From Calditrichota bacterium (GTDB lineage: Bacteria; Zhuqueibacterota; Zhuqueibacteria; Zhuqueibacterales; Geothermadaptataceae), in contig QQUE01000018.1 in assembly GCA_008501765.1 (NCBI GenBank), positions 124,001 to 188,000 on the forward strand: DNA of 64,000 bases, given 5' to 3'. This document shows, piece after piece, positions 37,087-47,173 of the stretch. Each line of letters begins with the position of its first letter. Within the stretch, counting starts at the first letter, position 1. Below the pieces are notes generated by a model that saw only the letters and a list, made by a program, of their open reading frames with translations, did no database searches and was not told the origin of the DNA. Position numbers and translations under genes: made by a program.

Positions 37087-37125
37087 TAAATTCTGTTGCA
37101 TGTATTTAAAATTGAAAGCACTCTC

Positions 37126-39624
37126 ATGAAAAAAATGTTTTTCTTTATCATACTTTTGCTCCTGCCTTCCGTAACTTGGGCTCAGGAAATTACCGGCCTC
37201 GAAGGGTGGACGATTTATCTGGATCCGGGCCATAGCCGGACTGAAAATATGGGGATTTACAATTATTCTGAAGCCCAAAAAGTGCTGCGTGTCGGTCTCG
37301 CCTTACAGAAAATGCTGCTCGATAGAACAGATATCGAAGACGCGTATATCTCACGCGAAAATGATCAGGTAAGCGTTGGACTCAGTGAGCGCAGCGATGA
37401 AGCAAATCAATTGGGCGCCGATTGGTATCACTCTATTCACAGTAACGCGGGTTCCTCCACGGCGAACAACACTTTGTTGCTTTGGGGGCAATACTCTGAT
37501 GGCCGCGAAAAAGTGCCAAATGGCGGCAAAGCGATGAGTGATATTATGCTGCAAAACCTGACGGATGGTTATCGTATTCCAACGATTGGATCGCGCGGTG
37601 ATTGCAGTTTTTATGGTGGGTGTAATGGCGGGCCGTATCTTTCCGTTAACCGGCGCACAACGATGCCCTCAGAATTAAGCGAAGGCGGATTTCACACGCA
37701 CCCAATTCAAAATATGCGCAACATGAACGCAGACTGGAAAAGGCTGGAGGCCTATACGTTTTTCTGGTCAATTTTGCAGTTGCATGAAATTCAACTGCCT
37801 CCAATCGGTATCGTCACGGGATATATTACAGATAAGGAAACCGGCCTGCCTCTCAATGGTGTGCGAGTACAGCTCGGGGACAGCGTCGTTGTTACTGACA
37901 CTTTTCAGTCACTTTTTAATAAATACACCACCAACCCGGATTTATTGCACAACGGATTTTTCTTTTTTGAAGATTTGCCAGACACAACATTCAGTTTAAA
38001 AGTGGAAAAAGAAGGGTATTATCCCGATTCAATGCAGGTGACAATACAAAATGATTTTTTTACTTTTGCCGATATGGAACTTTTATCGAGCACGCCACCG
38101 CAGGTAACTTCAACAATTCCTGCAAACGGCGATACCAGTGTTTCCATTCTGGCCTTGATTCAGTTAAATTTTAACCGGGAAATGGATCGTGCAACTGTTG
38201 AAAATGCTTTACAAATCACACCCAATATTTCAACAGAATTTATCTGGCAAAATGGCGATAAGCGATTGATTATCAACCCCGAAAGTCTGGTGCCGCTGAC
38301 GGAATATAAAGTAATTTTAGACACGACAGCGCATGATTCACGCGGTGTTTCAATCGATGGCAACGTCGACGGCATTGCGGGCGATCCGTTTGAATTTACA
38401 TTTACAACAGGAATCGACAATCATGCCCCTACGGTACTGACGGTATATCCGCTCAATGGCGTCAAGTTTGTTGAATTACGTCCGGTGGTCAACATCGTTT
38501 TTGATGAATTGCTAAACGATAGCACACATTCCGCTGATCTGTTTTCATTGTTCATCAGTGCAACGGGTGAAAAGGTTGCCGGCACGTGGAAGTTTTATAA
38601 TTCTTATGAGCAGACAAGCGTCAACTTCTTTCCGGAAGTTGATCTTGAGCCAGGCACATTGTACAAAATAAAAATAGACACCGGCGTTGCCGACCTGCTC
38701 GGAAATGCCACACGAATTATCCGCAATTTCTCCTTCACGACCGGAGAGAACTATTTCAATGTAACAAGTATTGATGATTTTGATTCAGGGATCACTGAAA
38801 ATTGGTGGCAGCCACACCAAAGTGGATCAACTTTTGGAATTGATACAGATTCAACCCGCTACACGCTCGAGGGCGAGAATACCAATTTAATCACGCAAAG
38901 CACGGGAGCTATGAAAATATCCTACGGCTGGGATAGCGCCACCAGCTCCCACCTTCTCCGGCTTTATCTCTCAAAAGGCGCACCCCGGGCTGTTGAATTT
39001 GATAAAGAATACACGTTACAGGCCTACGTTTTTGGCGATGGTAGCGGCAATGGATTCCGGTTTGCACTCGATGATAATCTTGCAGGCAGCGGCGGCCACG
39101 AAGTTAGCCCCTGGTTCGTCATCGATTGGATTGGCTGGAAACTGGTAACCTGGGACATGATGAATGATGGTGTTGGTAGCTGGATTGGTGATGGAATACT
39201 GGATGACGCTTTGCGTATCGACAGCTTTCAAATGACATATTTTGAGGGAGCCAACAGGTATGGCGAAATAATTGTCGATGATTTGCGTGTTGTAAAATCC
39301 ATTCCGTTGGGAATCACAGAGGAAACCGTTGAATTTGTGCCGACGTCAATTACTTTGCATCAAAATTATCCCAATCCTTTCAACCCGGAAACAACAATTT
39401 CCTTCTCGATTCCGCAGGAACAGTCTGAAGTAAAACTTGTGATTTATGATATCTTGGGAAAAAAAGTTCGCGAAGTTGCTCAAGGAAATTTTGGCCCGGG
39501 GATGCACGAGTTTGTGTGGGATGGCAAGAATAAGTTGGGGCAACAGATGCCGAGTGGAATCTATGTGTATTTTCTTAAAACAGCAGATTTTGTTGCGGCA
39601 AAACGGATGATGCTTTTGAAGTAA
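37126..39624 (+). CDS. secreted N-acetylmuramoyl-L-alanine amidase with Ig-like repeats and C-terminal sorting module
   Basis: The 832-residue protein would cut the amide bond between muramic acid and the stem peptide. A signal peptide (1-20) is followed by an Amidase_3 domain (about 27-235) with zinc ligands His36 (LDPGHSR), Glu49 (SEAQ) and His105 (SIHSNAG), and a catalytic Glu in SELSEGGF (about 182-189). Then come a carboxypeptidase-regulatory-like domain (about 240-325), two Big_5-type Ig domains (STIPANGDTSVS; PLNGVKFVELRP), a carbohydrate-binding-like beta-sandwich and the sorting module (HQNYPNPFNPETTISF to MMLLK). The ATG at 37126 gives a clean signal peptide; an upstream TTG at 37096 does not. 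Being sorted to the outside, it may attack other cells' walls or remodel its own. Confidence 0.9.
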   Translation: MKKMFFFIILLLLPSVTWAQEITGLEGWTIYLDPGHSRTENMGIYNYSEAQKVLRVGLALQKMLLDRTDIEDAYISRENDQVSVGLSERSDEANQLGADWYHSIHSNAGSSTANNTLLLWGQYSDGREKVPNGGKAMSDIMLQNLTDGYRIPTIGSRGDCSFYGGCNGGPYLSVNRRTTMPSELSEGGFHTHPIQNMRNMNADWKRLEAYTFFWSILQLHEIQLPPIGIVTGYITDKETGLPLNGVRVQLGDSVVVTDTFQSLFNKYTTNPDLLHNGFFFFEDLPDTTFSLKVEKEGYYPDSMQVTIQNDFFTFADMELLSSTPPQVTSTIPANGDTSVSILALIQLNFNREMDRATVENALQITPNISTEFIWQNGDKRLIINPESLVPLTEYKVILDTTAHDSRGVSIDGNVDGIAGDPFEFTFTTGIDNHAPTVLTVYPLNGVKFVELRPVVNIVFDELLNDSTHSADLFSLFISATGEKVAGTWKFYNSYEQTSVNFFPEVDLEPGTLYKIKIDTGVADLLGNATRIIRNFSFTTGENYFNVTSIDDFDSGITENWWQPHQSGSTFGIDTDSTRYTLEGENTNLITQSTGAMKISYGWDSATSSHLLRLYLSKGAPRAVEFDKEYTLQAYVFGDGSGNGFRFALDDNLAGSGGHEVSPWFVIDWIGWKLVTWDMMNDGVGSWIGDGILDDALRIDSFQMTYFEGANRYGEIIVDDLRVVKSIPLGITEETVEFVPTSITLHQNYPNPFNPETTISFSIPQEQSEVKLVIYDILGKKVREVAQGNFGPGMHEFVWDGKNKLGQQMPSGIYVYFLKTADFVAAKRMMLLK

Positions 39625-39642
39625 CCGAAAACGATTTAATGA

Positions 39643-39682
39643 AAAAAAAAGCCTCTCAATTATTCTTAAGAGGCTTTTTTTA
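39643..39682. terminator. bidirectional intrinsic terminator
   Basis: AAGCCTCT and AGAGGCTT pair around a 12-base loop, with an A-run of nine on the left and a T-run of seven on the right. It serves both convergent genes, the amidase and the zinc-ribbon protein. Confidence 0.9.
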
Positions 39683-39688
39683 TTTTCA

Positions 39689-40114
39689 TCAATTCATCGA
39701 ATAATTTTGCACCAGAATTTTAATTGAATCCTGGAAAACAACTTCGAGTTGCGTCGTAGCCAATACTTTTATAATCACACCATTACCGAATTTATGATGT
39801 TTGATGCCGCGCTGTTGCGTAAAATCAAGGCTCATATTGTAATCAATAAATTCGTCATCTTGCATATCTGCCGTCAATTTTCCCCAGTCTTTTTTGCTGG
39901 ATCGGCGTTTAACTTTCGGCTTGTCAGCAGCACCGGCTTTTACGGCTTTCTTTTTCTTGACGCGGAAGACATGTGTTGAATTGCACCCTTTACACATTAC
40001 TTTTTTTACTTTGTCGTCTTTCATCGTTGTTACAATGTGGTGCATTTCTGATTTGCATTTGCCGCATTCGGTAAAAATTTCATCGCCGATTGCATAAATT
40101 TTTTCAGTAGCCAT
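39689..40114 (-). CDS. zinc-ribbon protein with C-terminal KFGNG-type beta domain
   Basis: The 141-residue protein has an N-terminal zinc ribbon (CGKC at 17-20 and CKGC at 41-44), a Lys/Ala-rich linker (about 52-75) and a C-terminal domain with RGIKHHKFGNGVIIKVL and LEVVFQDSIKILV. The last resembles the small SH3-like domain found in UvrD C-termini and CarD-like regulators (H-x-x-FG-x-G-x-V). A nucleic-acid- or RNA-polymerase-associated role is plausible. AAAGGT precedes the ATG. Similar unannotated proteins are, to my knowledge, widespread in this part of the tree. Confidence 0.75.
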   Translation of the reverse strand: MATEKIYAIGDEIFTECGKCKSEMHHIVTTMKDDKVKKVMCKGCNSTHVFRVKKKKAVKAGAADKPKVKRRSSKKDWGKLTADMQDDEFIDYNMSLDFTQQRGIKHHKFGNGVIIKVLATTQLEVVFQDSIKILVQNYSMN

Positions 40115-40607
40115 AAATGACCTTTCTTTATATTTAAATTACACTATATCTTTGCAGGTTTGAAATAATGTATCGTAGAAACTGCAGCGTCAATTACATA
40201 GCGAGTCTGAGGTGATAGGTAACCGATTATGATAAATCAGCAAATAAGATAACATTTGCATGCATAAAATGCTACTTTTTTCTTCAAAACAATGCGCTGT
40301 GGAGCCGGTAATTATTTTTTATTACCACTGTAACATAAAGAAATTCTGCTCGGACATTCTTTATATGATGATAGGAGTGAATATCTTTCAATTACACAAC
40401 CCAATATATTCAAAGGTGCTATCAACACAGTATGTAATTATATTCACTTATGTCGGGCGTTTTCAATAGAACTTGGCCAAACATAAAAAGCAGCACAATA
40501 CGCTGCTTTTAGTGATAAGTCCAATTAATTTATTTCTGCTTCTGTTTTAAAATTTAATCAGATTAAGATTAACTGTTTTAGACAGTAAATCCGTCTTCTT
40601 TAGGGCG
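40115..40607. other. intergenic region
   Basis: About 490 bp of AT-rich DNA with no supportable gene. It contains the terminator of the downstream-lying minus-strand subtilase gene at 40484-40510 and the promoter region of the zinc-ribbon gene. Confidence 0.4.
40484..40510 (-). terminator. intrinsic terminator of the subtilase gene
   Basis: AAAAGCAGC (40486-40494) pairs with GCTGCTTTT (40502-40510) around a 7-base loop. Read on the minus strand it ends in a T-run, about 100 bp after the stop codon of the 1031-residue subtilase. Confidence 0.7.
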
Positions 40608-43600
40608 CTATTTCAGAATCGTCAGTCGGGCAGAAGCTTTACGACCCATAGCCTCAATTGTATACGGATAAACACCCGAAGGCAGCCCACTTGCATTAAA
40701 GGATACTTCATGCATTCCTTGATCTTGGATCCCATTTACCAAAACCTGAATTAAACGGCCACGGAGGTCGTACAGTTTAAGAAGTACCGTACTTTTTTGT
40801 GGTAAATTGTAGGAGATAATCGTTTCTGGATTAAATGGATTGGGGTAGTTGGTTAGGCTAAAACCCGCGTTTTTTTCTGCTGTGGTTTTGGTAAGATTAT
40901 CTTGGAATACCAACTGATTATTCACAGCTTCACCTAAATCATAGGTAAGATATTCATCCTTATGATGATCTTTTAAAATTTCAGCAATGCGGGTGGTCGA
41001 CCGCGTATCACCCAACGATGAATAATAGGAAACAAGCGCTAAAAGCTCACTCCGTTCTGCAAGAGAGCCTGTGGGGGCTTGCAAGGCTATCTTTTCAGCA
41101 TCTTGCATTTTTTGCTGCTGAAAATATAAATAGGCCAGCCAGACACGGGACATGTATTGTACTTCAGTGTTTTCCGAATTAGACAAATCGACAAGGAAGG
41201 CTTCTTGTTCAGCGAGCACATCAATTTTACTTGCTGACATCGCCATTTTGAAAACAGCGCCCACAGCACCATCAGATTCTTCGTTTTGTTCTAAAACAGA
41301 TTTCAGCTCGGCCAGCGCTTCAGCGTAATTACCCTCCTCATATTTGGTTAGACCTGGCTGAAAAGGATCAACCATAATTTTCCAGCTTGGTCCGGCGCTA
41401 TTAGATGAAGATTCGTAAGGATTGTAATCTACATTGTCATCACCACCAAACCAACTTACTTGTGGTGTGCCGCCCCAGTAATTGTATTCTGCGTCAAATG
41501 TGCTGCCGGTATTATTTGTAATATAATAATCGCTACTGCCTCGGTTGATGAAATCATTTTCACCTTCCCGGGCGCCATTACTGCCAAATTCTGGATAACC
41601 ACCGGCTGCATAGGCACCATTGGATGCGATATTGGACAGATCAAACAAATTACCACCATCACCCCATTTATTGTCGAAACTTGGATTGGCTATTGAACCA
41701 GTGACATAAACACCATATGTGGTACCAGACGAGGTGCGAAACTCGTTAGCGCCAAAATCTCCACCGGCGGAAGAAATGTAAACAGCATGTGTCGAGGCTG
41801 CATAAAATTTATTATTCAACACCTTGGGGGTGGCGCCGGATGTTAGCTTTAAGGGATAACTTGAGCAGGAATGCACATAGCATTTTTCAATGAGCGGATC
41901 AGAATTACTGATATCAATACCGATTGAGGCATTTTTGATGGTGCAGTAAACCAGCTCGGTTGAAGATGCTGAGCTGCCGGAAATATAAATGCCATCCCAG
42001 GTGCCGGAACTGCCATTCCGCTTAAATGTTATTGGATTGGATGATGTGCCTTGTGCATCTAATATACCGTTAACAGTGAACTTTATGTCGGGCTCAAGCT
42101 CAACTGTCGTTCCACTTTCAATGGTCAGTGTAACGCCACTGGAAATCGTTATGTCTTCATGAAATATTACTGTCTCACCGTTGCCGCCAATTGTGCCACC
42201 GTGGTTTTCGATGGTGTATTTGAGGGCTTCGTAAGCGTTGATGCGGCCAGCCCCGCCCCTCGATGCAGTTTCATTTATTGGATCTGCTGTACTCTCAATT
42301 ACATTTTCTACTTGTGAAATGGACAGATTTGGATTAACAGAAAGAATCAAACCGGCTAATGCGGAAACAATTGGTGCGGAAAAAGAAGAGCCGTTGTCTA
42401 TTGCATATGTATCAGCTGTAGTTGTACTAAAAATATTAATTCCCGGGGCTGATACATCAATAAAATTACCGAAGTTATAATTATTAGGAACATCATCATC
42501 TGTATCCGTTGCAGTTACGCAAATTACGTCGTCATAAGCCCCGGGATAAGGAGTAAAAGGCACCACACTATCAGAACATTCATCTGGGTTACAACCAGGT
42601 TTTTCGGGATTGTCAATTCTGTTATAACCACTATTTGCCATCGTACCGACAACCACAATTCCTGCCGTGGCTGCATCATCAAAGACTTCTTCAATATCAT
42701 CAAAGAGTTGTCCGCTCTGCAATGGTTCCCTGATATCACACCCACAGCCACTATCGAAGGTTTTCTCGTCAGAGTATAACGTAAAGCTGCAATTTATAAC
42801 ATCGCATCCATCGTCGATGGCTGCATTCATTTGATTTACAATATCATTGTCGCCGGAGGCCCTGTAAGCATTCATCATTAAACTCCAACCCAAACTCGTG
42901 ATCCCGTCACCATCATCCGTTGCTGCGCCAATTAATCCGGCAATCTTAGTAGGATGATCACCCACCCCTGATCCTGATGGTGTTTCATCAAATTTACTAT
43001 TTCCTGATGTGCCGGACCCAGTCCAAAAATCTTTATGTGCTGTATATGGATTGTCAAAATCGACAATACCAATTCGAAGATTCGAATTTCCTTTTGTTAT
43101 ATCCCAAGCATCTTCTGAGTTTGTTTTAAACAGATACCATTGCAAATCTTCATCATCAACATAATGCGGATCGTCTGGTTCAGAATCGGCGATAGCGACA
43201 ACTGGGCCACGTGTATATTTGATTTCTGAAAATGTGCGAATTAATCGCAAAACACTATCGACTGGTACAAAGTTGTCAAACTCAAGACTAAACAGCTGTG
43301 ACCACTCGTGGATTTTAACGGGTTTCTTTGTGACGCGATGTGTACGCCAGACGTCTCCCCAGCGGGCATTGGGCATTTTTTTTCGGAAAGAAAATGTACC
43401 ATATTTTTGTTCCAACTTGATAAATGCAGATTTTAGTGATGAGTGATTTGCTGGAATTTCAGAGATACTTGTGTTAACGACTCCTTCTCCAAGCTCAAAT
43501 ACCTTTTCATTGAATTTGAGCGTTATTCGGTTGGAATAGTAAACACCATTTTCTTTAAAACTATCCGGGGCCTCCGAATAGACAAGCCGCTCCTGGCAAA

Positions 43601-43703
43601 TTGCTGTGGTATTGATAACTAAAATAATTGTTATGATTAAACAAATACAAAAAGATTTTCTTGATGGCAGCTTCACTGCCATCTGCTTTTGTTTTATTAA
43701 CAT
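40608..43703 (-). CDS. secreted S8 subtilisin-like protease with beta-helix, TPR-like region and sorting module
   Basis: This 1031-residue protein has a signal peptide (about 1-36), a prodomain (40-195) and a subtilase domain (about 205-500). The active-site residues appear to be Asp215 (GIVDFDNP), His250 (DHPTKIAG), Asn357 (TMANSG) and Ser440 (GSSFSAP). The motifs are unusual (DFDN for D-T/S-G, DHPTK for GHGTH) but the triad itself is kept. A right-handed beta-helix region (about 505-770) follows, then a TPR-like helical stretch (YEEGNYAEALAEL, about 800-930) and the sorting module from LTNYPNPFNPETIISY. AGGAG lies eight bases ahead of the ATG. It is likely exported by type IX secretion or a related system. 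Confidence 0.9.
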   Translation of the reverse strand: MLIKQKQMAVKLPSRKSFCICLIITIILVINTTAICQERLVYSEAPDSFKENGVYYSNRITLKFNEKVFELGEGVVNTSISEIPANHSSLKSAFIKLEQKYGTFSFRKKMPNARWGDVWRTHRVTKKPVKIHEWSQLFSLEFDNFVPVDSVLRLIRTFSEIKYTRGPVVAIADSEPDDPHYVDDEDLQWYLFKTNSEDAWDITKGNSNLRIGIVDFDNPYTAHKDFWTGSGTSGNSKFDETPSGSGVGDHPTKIAGLIGAATDDGDGITSLGWSLMMNAYRASGDNDIVNQMNAAIDDGCDVINCSFTLYSDEKTFDSGCGCDIREPLQSGQLFDDIEEVFDDAATAGIVVVGTMANSGYNRIDNPEKPGCNPDECSDSVVPFTPYPGAYDDVICVTATDTDDDVPNNYNFGNFIDVSAPGINIFSTTTADTYAIDNGSSFSAPIVSALAGLILSVNPNLSISQVENVIESTADPINETASRGGAGRINAYEALKYTIENHGGTIGGNGETVIFHEDITISSGVTLTIESGTTVELEPDIKFTVNGILDAQGTSSNPITFKRNGSSGTWDGIYISGSSASSTELVYCTIKNASIGIDISNSDPLIEKCYVHSCSSYPLKLTSGATPKVLNNKFYAASTHAVYISSAGGDFGANEFRTSSGTTYGVYVTGSIANPSFDNKWGDGGNLFDLSNIASNGAYAAGGYPEFGSNGAREGENDFINRGSSDYYITNNTGSTFDAEYNYWGGTPQVSWFGGDDNVDYNPYESSSNSAGPSWKIMVDPFQPGLTKYEEGNYAEALAELKSVLEQNEESDGAVGAVFKMAMSASKIDVLAEQEAFLVDLSNSENTEVQYMSRVWLAYLYFQQQKMQDAEKIALQAPTGSLAERSELLALVSYYSSLGDTRSTTRIAEILKDHHKDEYLTYDLGEAVNNQLVFQDNLTKTTAEKNAGFSLTNYPNPFNPETIISYNLPQKSTVLLKLYDLRGRLIQVLVNGIQDQGMHEVSFNASGLPSGVYPYTIEAMGRKASARLTILK

Positions 43704-43748
43704 TTGATTATCTCCTGATATTTATATTGAGATGACAATCGTATACTG

Positions 43749-45905
43749 TTAATTGATATACAACAGCTTAATAACTTGCATTTGGGCATTGCTGCTCATC
43801 CTGACAAAATAAACGCCGGTTGGAGCCGGCCAACCGATATCGTCCCGGCCGTTCCATTGTGTTCGGTAGCTTCCGGGAGCATGAAATCCATCAACCAACT
43901 CCCGAACTTGCCGGCCCCTGACATCATAAACCGTTAGATTAAATCTGGCTTTGTTTTGAACTTCATATGAAATAGTCGTGCTGGGATTAAATGGGTTGGG
44001 ATAGTTCTGCTCTAACACAAAATCCAGTGAAAGGGTGCCTTCCGGAGGAGAACCGTATTCAACTGATACGGTGTGTAATTGACTGGTTTTCAGAATAGTA
44101 CCTACAACACCAACCACCACGGCACTATTTTTCCCAGTAATTGCTGCTCCGGTTAAAAAATCACCAACTGCGCTCGCTTGTCGCACCCAGGTTTCGCCCC
44201 CGTCAATGGTTTTAAACATTGCTCCTTGTGAACCGACAGTAATGCCTATTAGATGATTTAAAAAACGAACTGAAGTCAATCCTCTTTCAAAACTTGGCTC
44301 GACCGAGCGCCAAAATATACCGCTATCGTCTGTGAGTAGAATGGTTCCACGGTTGCCAACTGCTACAGCAGAATTGTAGTCGCGGTATATTACATCGTTA
44401 AGATCCCAGATGACATCAGTTTCACGCTTCACCCAGGTGACGCCGCCGTCTGTAGTTGTCAGAATTGTGGGGCCATTCCCACCAACCGCCATTCCAGTAT
44501 CCGCATTCCAGAAATTAACTTTCTCAGGATGTACGGAAATGCCTTCGAATGTTAGCATCCACGAATTACCGGTATTCCATGTTTTATAGATGTTATTATT
44601 ACCGATTATGACGGCAGTTGAGTCATTAAACAGGTAAATATCATCGAGTCCCTCAGGTGTTGGACTCTGAATATTTAACCAGACCTGGCCGCCGCTTTTC
44701 GTCCAAAGGATAACTCCATCGACATCAATAATGGCTCCATTATCCCCAACGGTAGCCCCGGTTTGCCTGTCTATAAAACTAACTGCTTGAAACCGATTTT
44801 TACCACCACCATCTAGCGTCAACCAGGAGTTGCCTCCGTCGGTTGTCTTGATGATCGTACCATCGGTGCCAACGGCAACACCAAATTCACTATCTGGAAA
44901 ACACACATCTCTCAGATCTTCAGTGATGCCATTAGAGTATCTTGTCCAGTTTTGTCCACTATTATTTGTAGTAAAAATCAACCCCGAAGAGCCAACAATA
45001 TATCCTTTTGTGCTATTAGCAAATCGGATTGCCCGAAAAGTACCCTGATTATATAGCGTGGTTTCATTACCCCACGTCTTACCAGCGTCTGAACTGAGTA
45101 TTGTTCTACCACCACTAACCGCTAGTACAGTTAAACTATCCAAAAAGGAAACGCTGTGAATATCTATACTGGTAATGCGCTCGGGTTGAGTCCAGGTATC
45201 ACCACCATCTTCAGTCCGCACAATACCTCCGTTTTTTCCTACAGCAATACCCAGGTTTTCATCAAAAAATACAACATCAAGCGGGCTTTTATTGGGATCT
45301 GATAGAAATATGTGATGTGTCCAGGTTTCACCACCATCAACGGTCTTGTAAGTAAAGTTGTCAAATCCAACTGCAACACCAAAATTCTTATTTACAAAAG
45401 TAATTTTGCGGAACTCAGCCACATCATCCGGCACTTCAAGACTGATCCAGGAGAGCCCGCCATCATCAGTGCGCAGCATAATGCCGCCTTCTCCGGTATG
45501 GCCACCAATGGCAAAACCAAGCATTGAATCAATAAGTACAACATCGTACAAATCCAGATATGTAACAGATACTTGTTTTTGCCAGGTGTTACCGCCATCC
45601 GTCGTTCGTATAATAACACCACCCCGGCCAACAGCAACACCCGTGGCGCTGTTAAAATCAACTCCCCACAATTCACCGAATACGCCGGAAACATTGTGTT
45701 GAATATCCCAATTTTCTCCACCATCACTGGTGCGCATTGCCGTACCGGCATCGCCAACAACAATAGCACTGTTGGCATCAAAAATATGGATATCATACAG
45801 TGTATTGCCTTGCGGCAACGGATTGACCCATTGCCAACCCTGTCCATGGCTTGTTGGTATTAGGAAAAGAAACAGCAGCGGATAAATAAAACAGCACAAT
45901 TTCAT
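43749..45905 (-). CDS. secreted Ycf48/BNR-type beta-propeller protein with sorting module
   Basis: The 718-residue protein has a signal peptide (about 1-21) followed by some thirteen repeats of about 45 residues. Each repeat ends in a variant of the T-x-D-G-G-x-x-W motif (RTSDGGENW, RTTDGGNTW, KTVDGGETW, LSSDAGKTW) preceded by an AVVVG-D/N-x-G-T/A strand. This is the Ycf48/sortilin-like propeller family and probably forms two propellers. The C-terminus carries the sorting module (EQNYPNPFNPSTTISY to IKLLYIN). GGAGG precedes the ATG at 45905. Propellers of this kind bind proteins or glycans; enzymatic activity is not indicated. It follows the truncated subtilase gene in the same direction. Confidence 0.88.
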   Translation of the reverse strand: MKLCCFIYPLLFLFLIPTSHGQGWQWVNPLPQGNTLYDIHIFDANSAIVVGDAGTAMRTSDGGENWDIQHNVSGVFGELWGVDFNSATGVAVGRGGVIIRTTDGGNTWQKQVSVTYLDLYDVVLIDSMLGFAIGGHTGEGGIMLRTDDGGLSWISLEVPDDVAEFRKITFVNKNFGVAVGFDNFTYKTVDGGETWTHHIFLSDPNKSPLDVVFFDENLGIAVGKNGGIVRTEDGGDTWTQPERITSIDIHSVSFLDSLTVLAVSGGRTILSSDAGKTWGNETTLYNQGTFRAIRFANSTKGYIVGSSGLIFTTNNSGQNWTRYSNGITEDLRDVCFPDSEFGVAVGTDGTIIKTTDGGNSWLTLDGGGKNRFQAVSFIDRQTGATVGDNGAIIDVDGVILWTKSGGQVWLNIQSPTPEGLDDIYLFNDSTAVIIGNNNIYKTWNTGNSWMLTFEGISVHPEKVNFWNADTGMAVGGNGPTILTTTDGGVTWVKRETDVIWDLNDVIYRDYNSAVAVGNRGTILLTDDSGIFWRSVEPSFERGLTSVRFLNHLIGITVGSQGAMFKTIDGGETWVRQASAVGDFLTGAAITGKNSAVVVGVVGTILKTSQLHTVSVEYGSPPEGTLSLDFVLEQNYPNPFNPSTTISYEVQNKARFNLTVYDVRGRQVRELVDGFHAPGSYRTQWNGRDDIGWPAPTGVYFVRMSSNAQMQVIKLLYIN

Positions 45906-46016
45906 TTTGCCACCTCCTTTTTGTGGTTGCAAGTGAATGCGTTTAGCAGGGATTTCAGGCGCGGTGTGCCATGGAGTGAGGCGAGCCCTGTTATAATAAC
46001 CGACAAGTAAATAAGA

Positions 46017-47162
46017 CTAATATCCCGGTTTTTTCCAATGTTTCGGTTTATTAATTATCTCATCATCTTCTGTTGTTGCCCTCACAGATATTGTTTTAAA
46101 ATATCGTGCTGGATATTTCATAACTGGATCAGCTGAATTATCTCCTCCATGGTTTCCAGTGGCACAAACTACCAATACATTATTTGTTGCAGCGAAATTT
46201 ATAGCATCATTTAATGCAGAAGACGGTTCTATAACAGTTTGGCTAAGACTTATCACGTCAGCGCCATTTTCAACCGCATATTCAATTGCTGCAGCCATTG
46301 CTGAAACGACGGGTGCTGGACTTGAATCTACATCACCCACGACCATCAACTTTACTCCATCGGATCCTGCCCAACCACCTGCAATCCCAGATACACCGAT
46401 TGTATTATTTGCCTCAGCAGCAATAATTCCTGCGGCACCAGAGCCGTGTACCTCATCTCCACTGGCTAAATTATCATCATTATAAAAATCCCATCCAATT
46501 AGATCATCGATGTACCCATTACTGTCATCATCAACACCATCGATATCCCCGCCAGATGCAGTTGAGAAAAATTCAGGAATACCATCACCGTCATCTTCTC
46601 CACTATTTACCCAGATATTTTTGTCGATGTCTACATGATTATAAGTTACGCCCCCATCTATGACAGCTACGATTATTGATGGATTTCCAGCGCTAATATC
46701 CCAGGCATATTCCATGTCGCGTTTTGTTGAAAACAGATTCCATTGATCCTGATATTTATTATCATTAGGTGTGCTTTCTTGGCTCCCCAGTGCATCAAAC
46801 TCCAATACATCAAATTGGCCTGAATCAAGCAATTGCTGTGCAACTAAAAATGGATCACTACTTTGAGAAACCTTAAGAACATAGAATCCGCTTAGGAAGC
46901 GTTTAGATATTAAATTTACATCGTAAATTCCATATTTAGTAAACTCAAAATCTTCAATTTTCCTTCGATCAGTAAATCGTACAATAACTCTATTAAGCAA
47001 TATCTGATCACCAAACCGATTTTGAAAATATGTATACCATTTTTGGTCATTTTCATTAAATCGATATTCTTTTGTATCCAATTTGAACAGTTTATCCTGA
47101 GCGTTTAGCCATTCAGCCAAAAGCAATACCGCTATTATGATAAAAAAATGCGACTTTTTCAT
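46017..47162 (-). pseudogene. truncated S8 subtilase lacking the catalytic Ser and sorting module
   Basis: The 381-residue frame has a signal peptide (1-21), a prodomain and the first two thirds of a subtilase domain. Asp169 (VAVIDGGV), His239 (DEVHGSGAAG) and Asn337 (CATGNHGG) are present, but it stops right after YFKTISVRATTEDDE with an unrelated basic tail (PKHWKKPGY). The DISAPG and GTSxAAP blocks with the Ser and the C-terminal sorting module are missing. No continuation is found in the 110 bp before the next gene. The start at 47162 has AGGAG eight bases upstream. It was probably cut by a rearrangement; it may still be expressed but should be inactive as a protease. Confidence 0.75.
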
Positions 47163-47173
47163 TTTCAAATCTC

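Noticed and set aside
40608-43703. Possible inactive subtilase because of odd D and H motifs
   Set aside because: Although DFDN and DHPTK differ from consensus, Asp215, His250, Asn357 and Ser440 are all present, so activity cannot be excluded and pseudoprotease status is not supported.
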